DNA of 46,655 nucleotides, taken from the IMG/VR virus record IMGVR_UViG_3300040781_000154, positions 1-46,655 of that record; one strand, written 5' to 3'. Positions 13,467 through 20,149 of the stretch are shown here, piece by piece; the stretch's first letter is position 1, and each line of letters begins with the position of its first letter. The stretch is from a virus. A program made the position numbers and the translations under genes. A model generated the notes under the pieces. It did no database searches, was not told the DNA's origin, and saw only the letters and a program-made list of their open reading frames with translations.

Positions 13467-14189
13467 TCATGCCAGCCGGCGAGTATTCGCTGAGCTGTTG
13501 CCTACGCCTTGGCGGATGCGAACGTTGCTGCCGTCCTGTGTTCCGCGCTGGCGGTGGTGGTTGGCTCGAGCTCGGCGAGTGCTGTTCTGGTACTTGACGT
13601 TGAACTTCTTCGCCACGATGTCACGCTTGACGATCATGAGCTCAGTGCCGGTGGACACCTCGCGCTCGGCCTCTGCCTTCTCGCGGATCATTTCGCGGAT
13701 CACTTGGAGGATGCCGGCCGCCAGCCCGTTGCGGTAGTCGTTGGTGTCGGCCCGCGTCAAGTGAGGGTTGTCGCGCTTGTACTTCGCTGAGAGCAACTCG
13801 ACCTGAGAGCAGATGTAGTCGAAGACGTAGCCGCACACCTCAGGATCGCTGTCGACGCCCAGGAACTCGGCGACCTTCTCGATCGCGTTGGGACCCGTGC
13901 CGTAGCGGCTCGTGTAGCGAACGTGGCAGTCGTGGAGTTCAGCGACCGGGACCAGCAGCATCGTGTACCAAGCCGGGATCCGACCGTAGCCGCGCTCGGC
14001 CTGTTGGGTGGTGGTGTCGTCCTGCGTGACGCCCTCTTTAAGACGTACCGCCGAGCTATCCAAGTTGTACTTCTGCATCAGCTTGCTGGCACGCGTCGCT
14101 GCGATGGCGGCTTCATGCGGGCTCGAGGAGTCTTCGCTCATCGCCAGCAGCTTGCGGATGCGGTCAAGAATCTTTGCTTTGTTTTCCAT
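13467..14189 (-). CDS. DUF2786-containing protein (240 aa)
   Basis: Start ATG 14189 after AAAGGACGAAATC. Residues 4-45 (ILDRIRKLLAMSEDSSSPHE, then AAIAATRASKLMQKYNLD) are the DUF2786 motif, a helical segment seen in phage and plasmid proteins. The middle is helical with HDCHVRYTSRYGTG. The C-terminus is strongly basic (NSTRRARANHHRQRGT, then VRIRQGVG), suggesting nucleic-acid contact. The biochemical role of DUF2786 proteins is not established. It is a single-gene unit with its own cassette and terminator. Confidence 0.85.
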   Translation of the reverse strand: MENKAKILDRIRKLLAMSEDSSSPHEAAIAATRASKLMQKYNLDSSAVRLKEGVTQDDTTTQQAERGYGRIPAWYTMLLVPVAELHDCHVRYTSRYGTGPNAIEKVAEFLGVDSDPEVCGYVFDYICSQVELLSAKYKRDNPHLTRADTNDYRNGLAAGILQVIREMIREKAEAEREVSTGTELMIVKRDIVAKKFNVKYQNSTRRARANHHRQRGTQDGSNVRIRQGVGNSSANTRRLA

Positions 14190-14215
14190 GATTTCGTCCT
14201 TTCTGGTTCCTGCAC

Positions 14216-14285
14216 CGAGGCCCTTCCTCGATTGCATGAACTTATTCTACTGCGATCTCACGAGTTGTACACTGTTTTTCGTGAT
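14216..14285 (-). promoter_or_regulatory. Middle-promoter cassette (copy 10)
   Basis: Minus strand: ATCACGAA (14278-14285), GTGTAC (14267-14272), CTCGTGAG half-site (14257-14264), 17-bp spacer, TAGAAT (14244-14249), leader hairpin CGAGG / CCTCG (14216-14230), a fully changed stem relative to the common GGGG/CCCC. Confidence 0.8.
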
Positions 14286-14286
14286 T

Positions 14287-14772
14287 TTATTTTCCGACCG
14301 CGACGGCGGGCCACTCCATCTCGCCGAGGCCCAACGCGTCCAGCAGCATCTCGGGGTCTCGATGGTAATTGGTGAGAATGTCCCATGTGCCGAAGTGACT
14401 GGTCAGCGCCACGTGCTTGCTCGGGGAGAAGACGAAGCCCATGTACTGCGCCTCTTCACTCGCGCCCCACGTCGGGTCGTGGATCTTATTACAGCGGACG
14501 TCTAGGACCCATGCGTGCTCGACGACGATGGGTACGTCTCTGCCCGCGTAGGCCAGTCCTTCGACGTAGTGGAAGTCGGGAGACCGCATCGCCAGCTCGC
14601 CTGCGTTGACGTAGCACTCTTTCATAGGGCCTCGTTCGACGTCACACTTGACGCCTTTCCACACTCTTCCCTGAGCCGCCAGAATCGCTCTCATTGAGCG
14701 CGAGTAGTCTATGCCTAGCTTTGCCCATTGGTCCAGCTCGTGTTGGACGTGAGCCCTTATGCCTTCTTGCAT
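14287..14772 (-). CDS. Possible transglutaminase-like cysteine protein (161 aa)
   Basis: Start ATG 14772 after GAGGATGACGTC, 16 bp inside the 49-aa gene. The order ECYVNAGELA (Cys), then VVEHAWVLD (His) and HDPTW (Asp) is the Cys-His-Asp order of transglutaminase-like cysteine enzymes, where HAW and DPT are the usual signatures. In between is YVEGLAYAG. The match is by motif only; the catalytic Cys region is less typical, and the family I recall for this pattern in phages is annotated as hypothetical. It could be a peptidase or an inactive relative. It ends directly at cassette copy 10. Confidence 0.72.
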   Translation of the reverse strand: MQEGIRAHVQHELDQWAKLGIDYSRSMRAILAAQGRVWKGVKCDVERGPMKECYVNAGELAMRSPDFHYVEGLAYAGRDVPIVVEHAWVLDVRCNKIHDPTWGASEEAQYMGFVFSPSKHVALTSHFGTWDILTNYHRDPEMLLDALGLGEMEWPAVAVGK

Positions 14773-14906
14773 GACGTCATCCTCACATACTCTTCGACGC
14801 ACCGGTTGACTCGCTCGTTCTGCTCTCGGGCGTAGATCGCCTGAATGGCGCGTCGCTGCTCTTCTCTGCGCTTCTCAAGAAGTCGCTCTCGTTCTAAGTC
14901 TTTCAT
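14757..14906 (-). CDS. Charged helical protein (49 aa)
   Basis: Start ATG 14906, with AAAGGACGAGCACG upstream. The product (MKDLERERLLEKRREEQRRA, then IQAIYAREQNERVNRCVEEY) is one long charged helix, probably coiled coil. It is translationally coupled to the next gene by a 16-bp overlap. An intercistronic UUCG hairpin precedes it. No family was recognised. Confidence 0.65.
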   Translation of the reverse strand: MKDLERERLLEKRREEQRRAIQAIYAREQNERVNRCVEEYVRMTSCKKA

Positions 14907-14931
14907 CGTGCTCGTCCTTTCGGTTGGTGGT

Positions 14932-14945
14932 GGGGCCGAAGCCCC
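14932..14945 (-). promoter_or_regulatory. Intercistronic UUCG hairpin without T-run
   Basis: Minus strand GGGGC-TTCG-GCCCC, 7 bp after the stop codon of the gene at 14953, followed by ACCACC and the next ribosome-binding site. It matches the hairpin at 6141-6156 in position and lack of a T-run. Confidence 0.6.
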
Positions 14946-14952
14946 GGGAGGA

Positions 14953-15183
14953 TTAGTACTCGATGTCGCCGTCGATGATGGTCGCCAGCCAGAGGTCATT
15001 CTCGGTCAGCTCTTTGGCGTGGGCCCGGGCCAGTTCTTCTGTTTCCCAGGAGCTCACCAGTCCCCAGTCAGCGCCCGCCATGATGTGGGCTTGGCTGTTG
15101 ACACAGCTGTAAACTCGAAAGCGCATGACGCGTGAGTGAGGGTTGCTGCGAATGTTCTTCTCAGTAGTGCGAATGCTTTCCAT
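14953..15183 (-). CDS. Hypothetical early protein (76 aa)
   Basis: The second of two close ATGs (15183) has the eight-base spacing to AAAGGA used by other cassette genes. The product (MESIRTTEKNIRSNPHSRVM at the start) has a beta-rich core (RFRVYSCVNSQAHIMAGADW) and a helix SWETEELARAHAKEL. The ends DLWLATIIDGDIEY suggest a small alpha/beta fold. No family was recognised. First gene of cassette copy 11. Confidence 0.72.
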   Translation of the reverse strand: MESIRTTEKNIRSNPHSRVMRFRVYSCVNSQAHIMAGADWGLVSSWETEELARAHAKELTENDLWLATIIDGDIEY

Positions 15184-15209
15184 GATCATCGTCCTTTCTG
15201 GTTTTGCTT

Positions 15210-15276
15210 GGGGCCTTTCCCCGTTGCATGTGATCATTCTACTGCTTTTCACGAAGTTGTACACTAATTTCGCGAA
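15210..15276 (-). promoter_or_regulatory. Middle-promoter cassette (copy 11)
   Basis: Minus strand: TTCGCGAA (15269-15276), GTGTAC (15259-15264), TTCGTGAA (15248-15255), 17-bp spacer, TAGAAT (15236-15241), leader hairpin GGGG/CCCC (15210-15222). The outer half-site abuts the stop codon of the gene at 15277. Confidence 0.83.
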
Positions 15277-15453
15277 TTATTTTTCGTCTTCTTTTCTCCT
15301 GTGTCGGTCAAATCTTTCTAGGCACCTCTCCGCCACATCCTTCGCTTCGTTAAGTCTATCAGACAATTCTGAGCGGAGCTGCCGATTCTCCTGCTCTTGC
15401 TGTCGTTTTTGCTTGAAGCATTTTGCGTGTTCGTCTTCGGCGTAGGTTGTCAT
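15277..15453 (-). CDS. Small coiled-coil protein (58 aa)
   Basis: Start ATG 15453, 10 bp after the DUF2800 gene stop, with GAGGTAGACGAC upstream. The product (MTTYAEDEHAKCFKQKRQQE, then QENRQLRSELSDRLNEAKD) is one long charged helix with heptad-like Leu spacing ending in FDRHRRKEDEK. Function unknown. Last gene of the operon that starts at 22701. Confidence 0.68.
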   Translation of the reverse strand: MTTYAEDEHAKCFKQKRQQEQENRQLRSELSDRLNEAKDVAERCLERFDRHRRKEDEK

Positions 15454-15463
15454 GTCGTCTACC

Positions 15464-16612
15464 TCACTTCTTCGCGGACTCGAAATCTTTCTTTGCGTTG
15501 TCTGCCGTGTCGTAGTCTTGGCGGGTGCTGTTCTCGTCAACGACGATCGGGCCTCCCTCCTGCTTCTTAATCAACTTCTCGAGCTCGACAGGGTCGCGGC
15601 CTTTTTCCTTGAACAGCTTCTCCATCTCGCTCACGCTGCGGGGCTTCTCAACGACCTGCCACGTCTTGGGCACTTTCAGGTCAGCGAACTTCTTGACCAT
15701 CGTCTCCTCGCTAAATTTCCAGAGGCGACGCGTGTTCCCTTTGGCGAGACGTTTGCCTTTCACCTTCTTGCCTTCCAGCAAGCGTCTCTCGACCTCGCCT
15801 TCGACAGCGCTGATGAACGCCTTGAGCTGTGGAACCATTGCTGCTTTTTCGGCCAGTGTTTTCGACGCCATTCGTTTGATCCCCTTGAAGTCGTCAGCCG
15901 CCGCGTTAGTGGCGACCTCTTCTATCTTAGGACATAAGCTTGCGGCTGGGCACCAGCGGCAATTGTCCTCGCTCGGCACGAATCGCACGACACCTTTCTC
16001 GATGTCTTCGATCGTCTTGATGACTTCGCCCTCGAACGCTTTGATCTTTTTCAGCGGCACCTGTTGGAGGGCGAATACATTGTGCGGTGGCTGGCAGATA
16101 CCGACCTCGATCGACCGGATGTCATGGATCACCTCAACGTCGCGGATCACGCCTGCCGCGTATATTGCCAGCTGCGAGTTGTTCACTGGCGAGACTTTCT
16201 GGCCGGCGCCCGTCTTCAGGTCGATGATCTTGATGTCAGCAACCCTGGGATCGCTCAGGTCCGGCGTGATGATGACGACGTCTGCCGTGCCCCAGCAATC
16301 ATCGAGCACTCGAGCCTTGTGCTCCACGAGCAGTTCTGAGTGCGGCTCGACATGCTTGTGCACGAAGTCAATGTAGGGTTTGACGATCTCGTCGATCTGC
16401 TGGCGAGTGATCTTCACGCCGTTAAACGTCTTGCCTGCGGCCGACGCCAGTTTAAGCTTGCCGAGCAACACCTTCTCTCCGACTTCATGGAGAGCGGTAC
16501 CGAGTTCTGATGCGGCCGAAGAGCTGCGGGTGAGACCCGAGACATCGATCTTCATCGACGCCGTGCACGAGAGCCATCGGCTCGAGGCACTTGGAGAATA
16601 AAATGCATGCAT
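15464..16612 (-). CDS. DUF2800 RecB-like PD-(D/E)XK nuclease (382 aa)
   Basis: Start ATG 16612 after AGAGGACTCTCCC; a longer frame upstream is unlikely. The protein begins MHAFYSPSASSRWLSCTAS, the typical DUF2800 opening. The PD-(D/E)XK core is ELLVEHKARVLDDCWGTADV (E97, D111) and ADIKIIDLKTGAG (D131, K133), then NSQLAIYA. A Cys cluster (CRWCPAASLCP, near residue 230) is like the RecB-family Fe-S or zinc cluster. These are exonuclease-type enzymes of phage recombination or replication. It follows the SNF2 helicase after a small hairpin. Confidence 0.9.
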   Translation of the reverse strand: MHAFYSPSASSRWLSCTASMKIDVSGLTRSSSAASELGTALHEVGEKVLLGKLKLASAAGKTFNGVKITRQQIDEIVKPYIDFVHKHVEPHSELLVEHKARVLDDCWGTADVVIITPDLSDPRVADIKIIDLKTGAGQKVSPVNNSQLAIYAAGVIRDVEVIHDIRSIEVGICQPPHNVFALQQVPLKKIKAFEGEVIKTIEDIEKGVVRFVPSEDNCRWCPAASLCPKIEEVATNAAADDFKGIKRMASKTLAEKAAMVPQLKAFISAVEGEVERRLLEGKKVKGKRLAKGNTRRLWKFSEETMVKKFADLKVPKTWQVVEKPRSVSEMEKLFKEKGRDPVELEKLIKKQEGGPIVVDENSTRQDYDTADNAKKDFESAKK

Positions 16613-16626
16613 GGGAGAGTCCTCTA

Positions 16627-16656
16627 AAAGTGTGCGCCCCGGAATCCCAGGGCGCG
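16627..16656 (-). terminator. Hairpin with short T-run between helicase and nuclease genes
   Basis: Minus strand GCGCCC...GGGCGC (16635-16656) with extra inner GG/CC pairs, followed by ACACTTTT. There is no promoter for the nuclease gene downstream, so it is more likely an attenuator or stability element than a full stop. Confidence 0.55.
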
Positions 16657-16662
16657 ACAGGG

Positions 16663-18495
16663 TTATGCGGCTTCGGCGATTGCCTCGTCGCACATTTCCA
16701 TGAACTCTTCGTACATGTCCTCCTCGAGTTCAGACACCTTGGCGACGTCAAACTCGCCCAGGATTTCGTTGAGCTCTTCGCGGCTGGTCGCCTTCAGAGT
16801 TTCACTGGCTTTCGCTCGTACTTTATCGAACGGCTTCTCTTCGTCGTCGGCTGAGACTTTGCGACGTGTGCGGCGAGTCGGCTTGGCCTCTTCTTCCTCT
16901 TCATCGTCTTCGGCTTTCTTGGCGGCTCGTCGACGTCGGGTTGGTTTCGGCTCATCCTCTTCCTCCTCGTCTTTCTTGGCACTACGGCGAGTGCGACGCT
17001 TGGGCTTTTCTTCCTCCTCGTCTTCGTCTTTCTTCGCGCTGCGGCGAGTACGGCGCTTCGGCGTTTCCTCTTCTTCCTCTTCGCCTTCGCCGTCGAACGG
17101 AATCTCCGCGTCTACCTCGGGCTCTTTCTTGGCTCGACGTGAGCGACGGGGTTTAGGCTTTTCTTCGGCCTCCTCTGTGGCGTCGTCCAGAAGTGTATCA
17201 ATCTCATCGGCCGCGTTACGCAGCATGAGGCTCAGTCGTGTGACAAGTTCGTTTATTTCCATAGTAGGCAACTCGCTCTCTTGTAAAAGTTGGGATGTAA
17301 CACTTTGCTTCTCTAACGCCCGCTTCACCTGATACTCGTCAATCGATCCTCGGATCGTTACGATGTCAGCCTCCACGGTTCCTGTCTGCCCAATCCGATG
17401 AGCGCGATCGGTTGCTTGGTCAATATCACCCGGCACCCAACTGCTCTCGGCGAGCAAAACTCTTTGTGCTGCGGTCAGTGTCAACCCGACACCTCCCGCG
17501 CTAATTCCTATGACGATAAGTCGGCACTCGTCCTGATTCTGAAATATCCTCTCAGCCTCCTTCTTCTTGGCGTTGGAGACGCCTCCCATAATACCGACTA
17601 CACCTAGGGATGAATACTTTTCGAGAAGCGGCTCGAGCATTTCTGCTCGGTGGTGGCCGAACACGATCAGCTTGTCGTCTCTCGTTGCGAAGTGGTGATC
17701 GATGATCTCGCATACGGCGGGGAACTTCACCATGGCGTGCAGTCGCATCACAGTGGACAACGCCTCGAACGCCACATCAGGCGCGACGTTCTTGAACTCC
17801 TCGAGGTCGTACTCTTTCTCTTCCGGCGGCAACTCCAGATCCAGCGAGAGGACGCGGTAGTGCTTGGGCGGCAATTGCTTGAGCACATTCTTCTTGGTGA
17901 AGCGGATCATATGCGGCGCGATGATGTCTCGCAACTGATCGAGGTTTGAGGCGCCGTTGACATCGAGCCCGTAGCTGGTTTTTCTGGCGGCACAGAACCT
18001 GTGAACGAAACTGTAGTAGCCGCGGTCGTACGCGCCAATGGCATCGAGAATCGGATAGATCTCAACCGGGCGTGACGGGATCGGCGTGCCTGACAGCAGC
18101 ATCACTTTCTGGATGCACTCGATTTCAGCGATGACCGCCTTCGTGCGCTTGGCGTCGAGGTTCTTCGCGTAGTGGAACTCGTCGACAATGAACGTCTGCG
18201 CCTGAGCGACGTCGAGATCCAGATTGATCAAGAAGTGATAGCTCATAATGAAGACGTCAGCCGCTAAGAACAAATCGGCTTGATCTTTAACGATGACCGG
18301 CTTGAGCCCACACTCGACAGCTTCGTCGAACCAGTTGTACTGCAAGAAAGCCGGGCAGACAATCGTGGCTGGTGGATCCAGTGCACGCATCGCGACCATT
18401 GTCTTACCCAACCCCTGCTCAAGGCAGAGGAGGGTAACGTCACGCTTCCGAGCTTGGTCTATCGCGTACTGCTGGAAGCGGTACGGCTTTTTCAT
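16663..18495 (-). CDS. SNF2-type helicase with repetitive acidic/basic tail (610 aa)
   Basis: Helicase core: Walker A EQGLGKT (K31), motif II VDEFH (104-108, DEAH-like), LSGTPI (134-139), and motif VI QATDRAHRIGQ in the second lobe, typical of SNF2 enzymes. From about residue 445 to 555 the chain is low complexity: blocks like KRRTRRSAKKDE alternate with EEEE runs, about five times. It ends with a small helical module (ASETLKATSREELNEILGEF, then DVAKVSELEEDMYEEFMEM). Such end modules occur on phage nucleic-acid-binding proteins. The start overlaps the carbamoyltransferase stop (ATGA). It probably acts on DNA in replication or recombination. Confidence 0.93.
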   Translation of the reverse strand: MKKPYRFQQYAIDQARKRDVTLLCLEQGLGKTMVAMRALDPPATIVCPAFLQYNWFDEAVECGLKPVIVKDQADLFLAADVFIMSYHFLINLDLDVAQAQTFIVDEFHYAKNLDAKRTKAVIAEIECIQKVMLLSGTPIPSRPVEIYPILDAIGAYDRGYYSFVHRFCAARKTSYGLDVNGASNLDQLRDIIAPHMIRFTKKNVLKQLPPKHYRVLSLDLELPPEEKEYDLEEFKNVAPDVAFEALSTVMRLHAMVKFPAVCEIIDHHFATRDDKLIVFGHHRAEMLEPLLEKYSSLGVVGIMGGVSNAKKKEAERIFQNQDECRLIVIGISAGGVGLTLTAAQRVLLAESSWVPGDIDQATDRAHRIGQTGTVEADIVTIRGSIDEYQVKRALEKQSVTSQLLQESELPTMEINELVTRLSLMLRNAADEIDTLLDDATEEAEEKPKPRRSRRAKKEPEVDAEIPFDGEGEEEEEETPKRRTRRSAKKDEDEEEEKPKRRTRRSAKKDEEEEDEPKPTRRRRAAKKAEDDEEEEEAKPTRRTRRKVSADDEEKPFDKVRAKASETLKATSREELNEILGEFDVAKVSELEEDMYEEFMEMCDEAIAEAA

Positions 18496-20120
18496 ACAAA
18501 GCAGTAAGTCGAGAAGGCCGGCTGCTTAAGCGTATGACGCGTCAGCCATGTCGCGTGCACTCGTCGTAGTCCCGCAATGTCGAAGATGATCGGATCACCG
18601 TGAAGGTTCAAGCTGGTGTTGATCAAGCACTCGTAGTTGACCATCTCCAGAAGAGCCACCATCGTCGCGTCTGTCATGACGTCGACAATCTGCGGTCGCC
18701 CGGTATAAGCCTCGCCATCCTTGAGCGCAGCGCCTGAGACTTCCTCGCCTTTCCCATGCTGAAACTCATGAGCGCAGACCATGAATCTGTCGGTGCCGAT
18801 GACGCTTGTCAGTATCTTCTTGTCGAAGAGCCTGCGCGATGCGCCGTGTGTCATCACAGGAGCCATCGGCATGACCGTGTTGCGGTCGTTAAGGTCATTG
18901 ATCGCCTCGACGTGCTTCATCGTGGGAGGCGCGAGAGTAGTCGTCTTGCATAGCGCCCTGGGCCCGAACTCCATCTCGCCTCGCATGATGTTAACGATCT
19001 CACCTCTGTTCAGCTTGTCCGCGATTTCCTTGATGACGTAAGGGAACTCTTTCTGCTTGAAGACTTGGAAGTTCGTCATGCCTAGCTGGTCCATCGGTGT
19101 GATCGTGTCAGGCCTTGTGCCCCAGCACAGATCGCCGAAGCGGAAACGGCCTTTGCCGGCGTACTCACGATACGCTCCGATCGCTGCGCCTTGGTCACCA
19201 GCCAGAGGCATGACGCTGAAGCGGTCCATGTACTTGGCGATGCGGCCGTTTAGGCGGACATTGTAGAAGCAGCCACCGGCGACCATGAGGTTCGTGATCT
19301 TGTGCTTGGAAATGATGTCGAACACGTACTTCTCGAGGACAAACTGGAGGAACCAGCCCATCTCCTCACGCGTAAACTTCATCTTACGAAACGCGTTGAT
19401 GAAACGCTTCTGCTTCACCTCCATGAGCCGCTCGAGGTTGATGGGATACTTCATCTCAACGTTCTCGATGTTCTCGTACTCATAGTCCTTCATGAACGAC
19501 TCGGCGCAGATCCGGACGTAGTCAAGGCGGTCCTTGTCGACCCGCGCTCGATAGCCGAGGTACTTGTAGACGTCGTTGATGCCGTCCATACCCTGGGACT
19601 CGGCAGCATACTGGAACATCAGGCCCATCGAGTGTTCGTATCCCTGCTGGCGCTCTATGAGCTCAGGGACGTTGTCCTCGTTGATGCGGTAGAGGCTCAT
19701 GACTTCTTCGTTGGTGCCGAAGCCGTCGATGACGAGTGTGTGCCATCGGGTATCGACCGCCATGAACTCCTCGGTGAATGCCAGTGCGCTCCACGCGTGC
19801 ATGTCGTGATGGGTCAGGCCGTTGGCTTCGGCATAGACCGCGTTAGGGCACAGCTGGCGGAACAGGCCGTAGTTCCAATACTTGCTCTCGTGATTCATGT
19901 CAAAGCCGTTGAACCACGAACTGACGAAGAAGGTCTTGACTTGGCTCAGATCGATGTGCTTACCAATCTCGATGATTGCCTTATGGGGGAATGACGAATC
20001 GCTCTTGATGCGAGTCAGTCGCTCCTCCTCATATCCGATGGGCTCACCCGATCTGGTCTCCACTGCGATGGCGCTCGCGTTGTGGCCCAGGGTTAGCAGC
20101 ATTGCGTATTCTTTTTTCAT
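18492..20120 (-). CDS. NodU/TobZ-type carbamoyltransferase (predicted DNA-base modifying enzyme)
   Basis: 542 residues from ATG 20120, six bases after AGAGGA. N-terminal Kae1-like domain: LTLGHNASAIAV (8-19), YEEERLTRIKSDSSFP, the metal-binding THHDMHA (103-109) and DGFGTNEE (132-139). Then AGGCFYNVRLNG and PLAGDQGAAIGA. C-terminal YrdC-like domain with GEMEFGPRAL (381-390) and NTSLNLHGDP (501-510). Family members move a carbamoyl group from carbamoyl phosphate to a hydroxyl group. In this phage the likely target is 5-hydroxymethylcytosine in DNA or as nucleotide. The segment after GPRAL is CKTTTLAPP, unlike the usual GNRSILADPR. It sits inside the replication operon, overlapping the SNF2 gene. 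Confidence 0.92.
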   Translation of the reverse strand: MKKEYAMLLTLGHNASAIAVETRSGEPIGYEEERLTRIKSDSSFPHKAIIEIGKHIDLSQVKTFFVSSWFNGFDMNHESKYWNYGLFRQLCPNAVYAEANGLTHHDMHAWSALAFTEEFMAVDTRWHTLVIDGFGTNEEVMSLYRINEDNVPELIERQQGYEHSMGLMFQYAAESQGMDGINDVYKYLGYRARVDKDRLDYVRICAESFMKDYEYENIENVEMKYPINLERLMEVKQKRFINAFRKMKFTREEMGWFLQFVLEKYVFDIISKHKITNLMVAGGCFYNVRLNGRIAKYMDRFSVMPLAGDQGAAIGAYREYAGKGRFRFGDLCWGTRPDTITPMDQLGMTNFQVFKQKEFPYVIKEIADKLNRGEIVNIMRGEMEFGPRALCKTTTLAPPTMKHVEAINDLNDRNTVMPMAPVMTHGASRRLFDKKILTSVIGTDRFMVCAHEFQHGKGEEVSGAALKDGEAYTGRPQIVDVMTDATMVALLEMVNYECLINTSLNLHGDPIIFDIAGLRRVHATWLTRHTLKQPAFSTYCFV

Positions 20121-20149
20121 GGCGCGTCCTCTTAGTTGTCGCGTAGTCA

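Noticed and set aside
16700-17332. A 210-codon plus-strand frame rich in Ser, opposite the SNF2 tail
   Set aside because: It is the reverse complement of GAG/GAA-rich Glu runs; Ser runs are a composition artefact.
18492-20120. Reading the carbamoyltransferase as a tRNA-modifying TsaD/Kae1 protein
   Set aside because: The C-terminal YrdC-like part with GPRAL and NTSLN...GDP motifs is specific to NodU/TobZ-type carbamoyltransferases.
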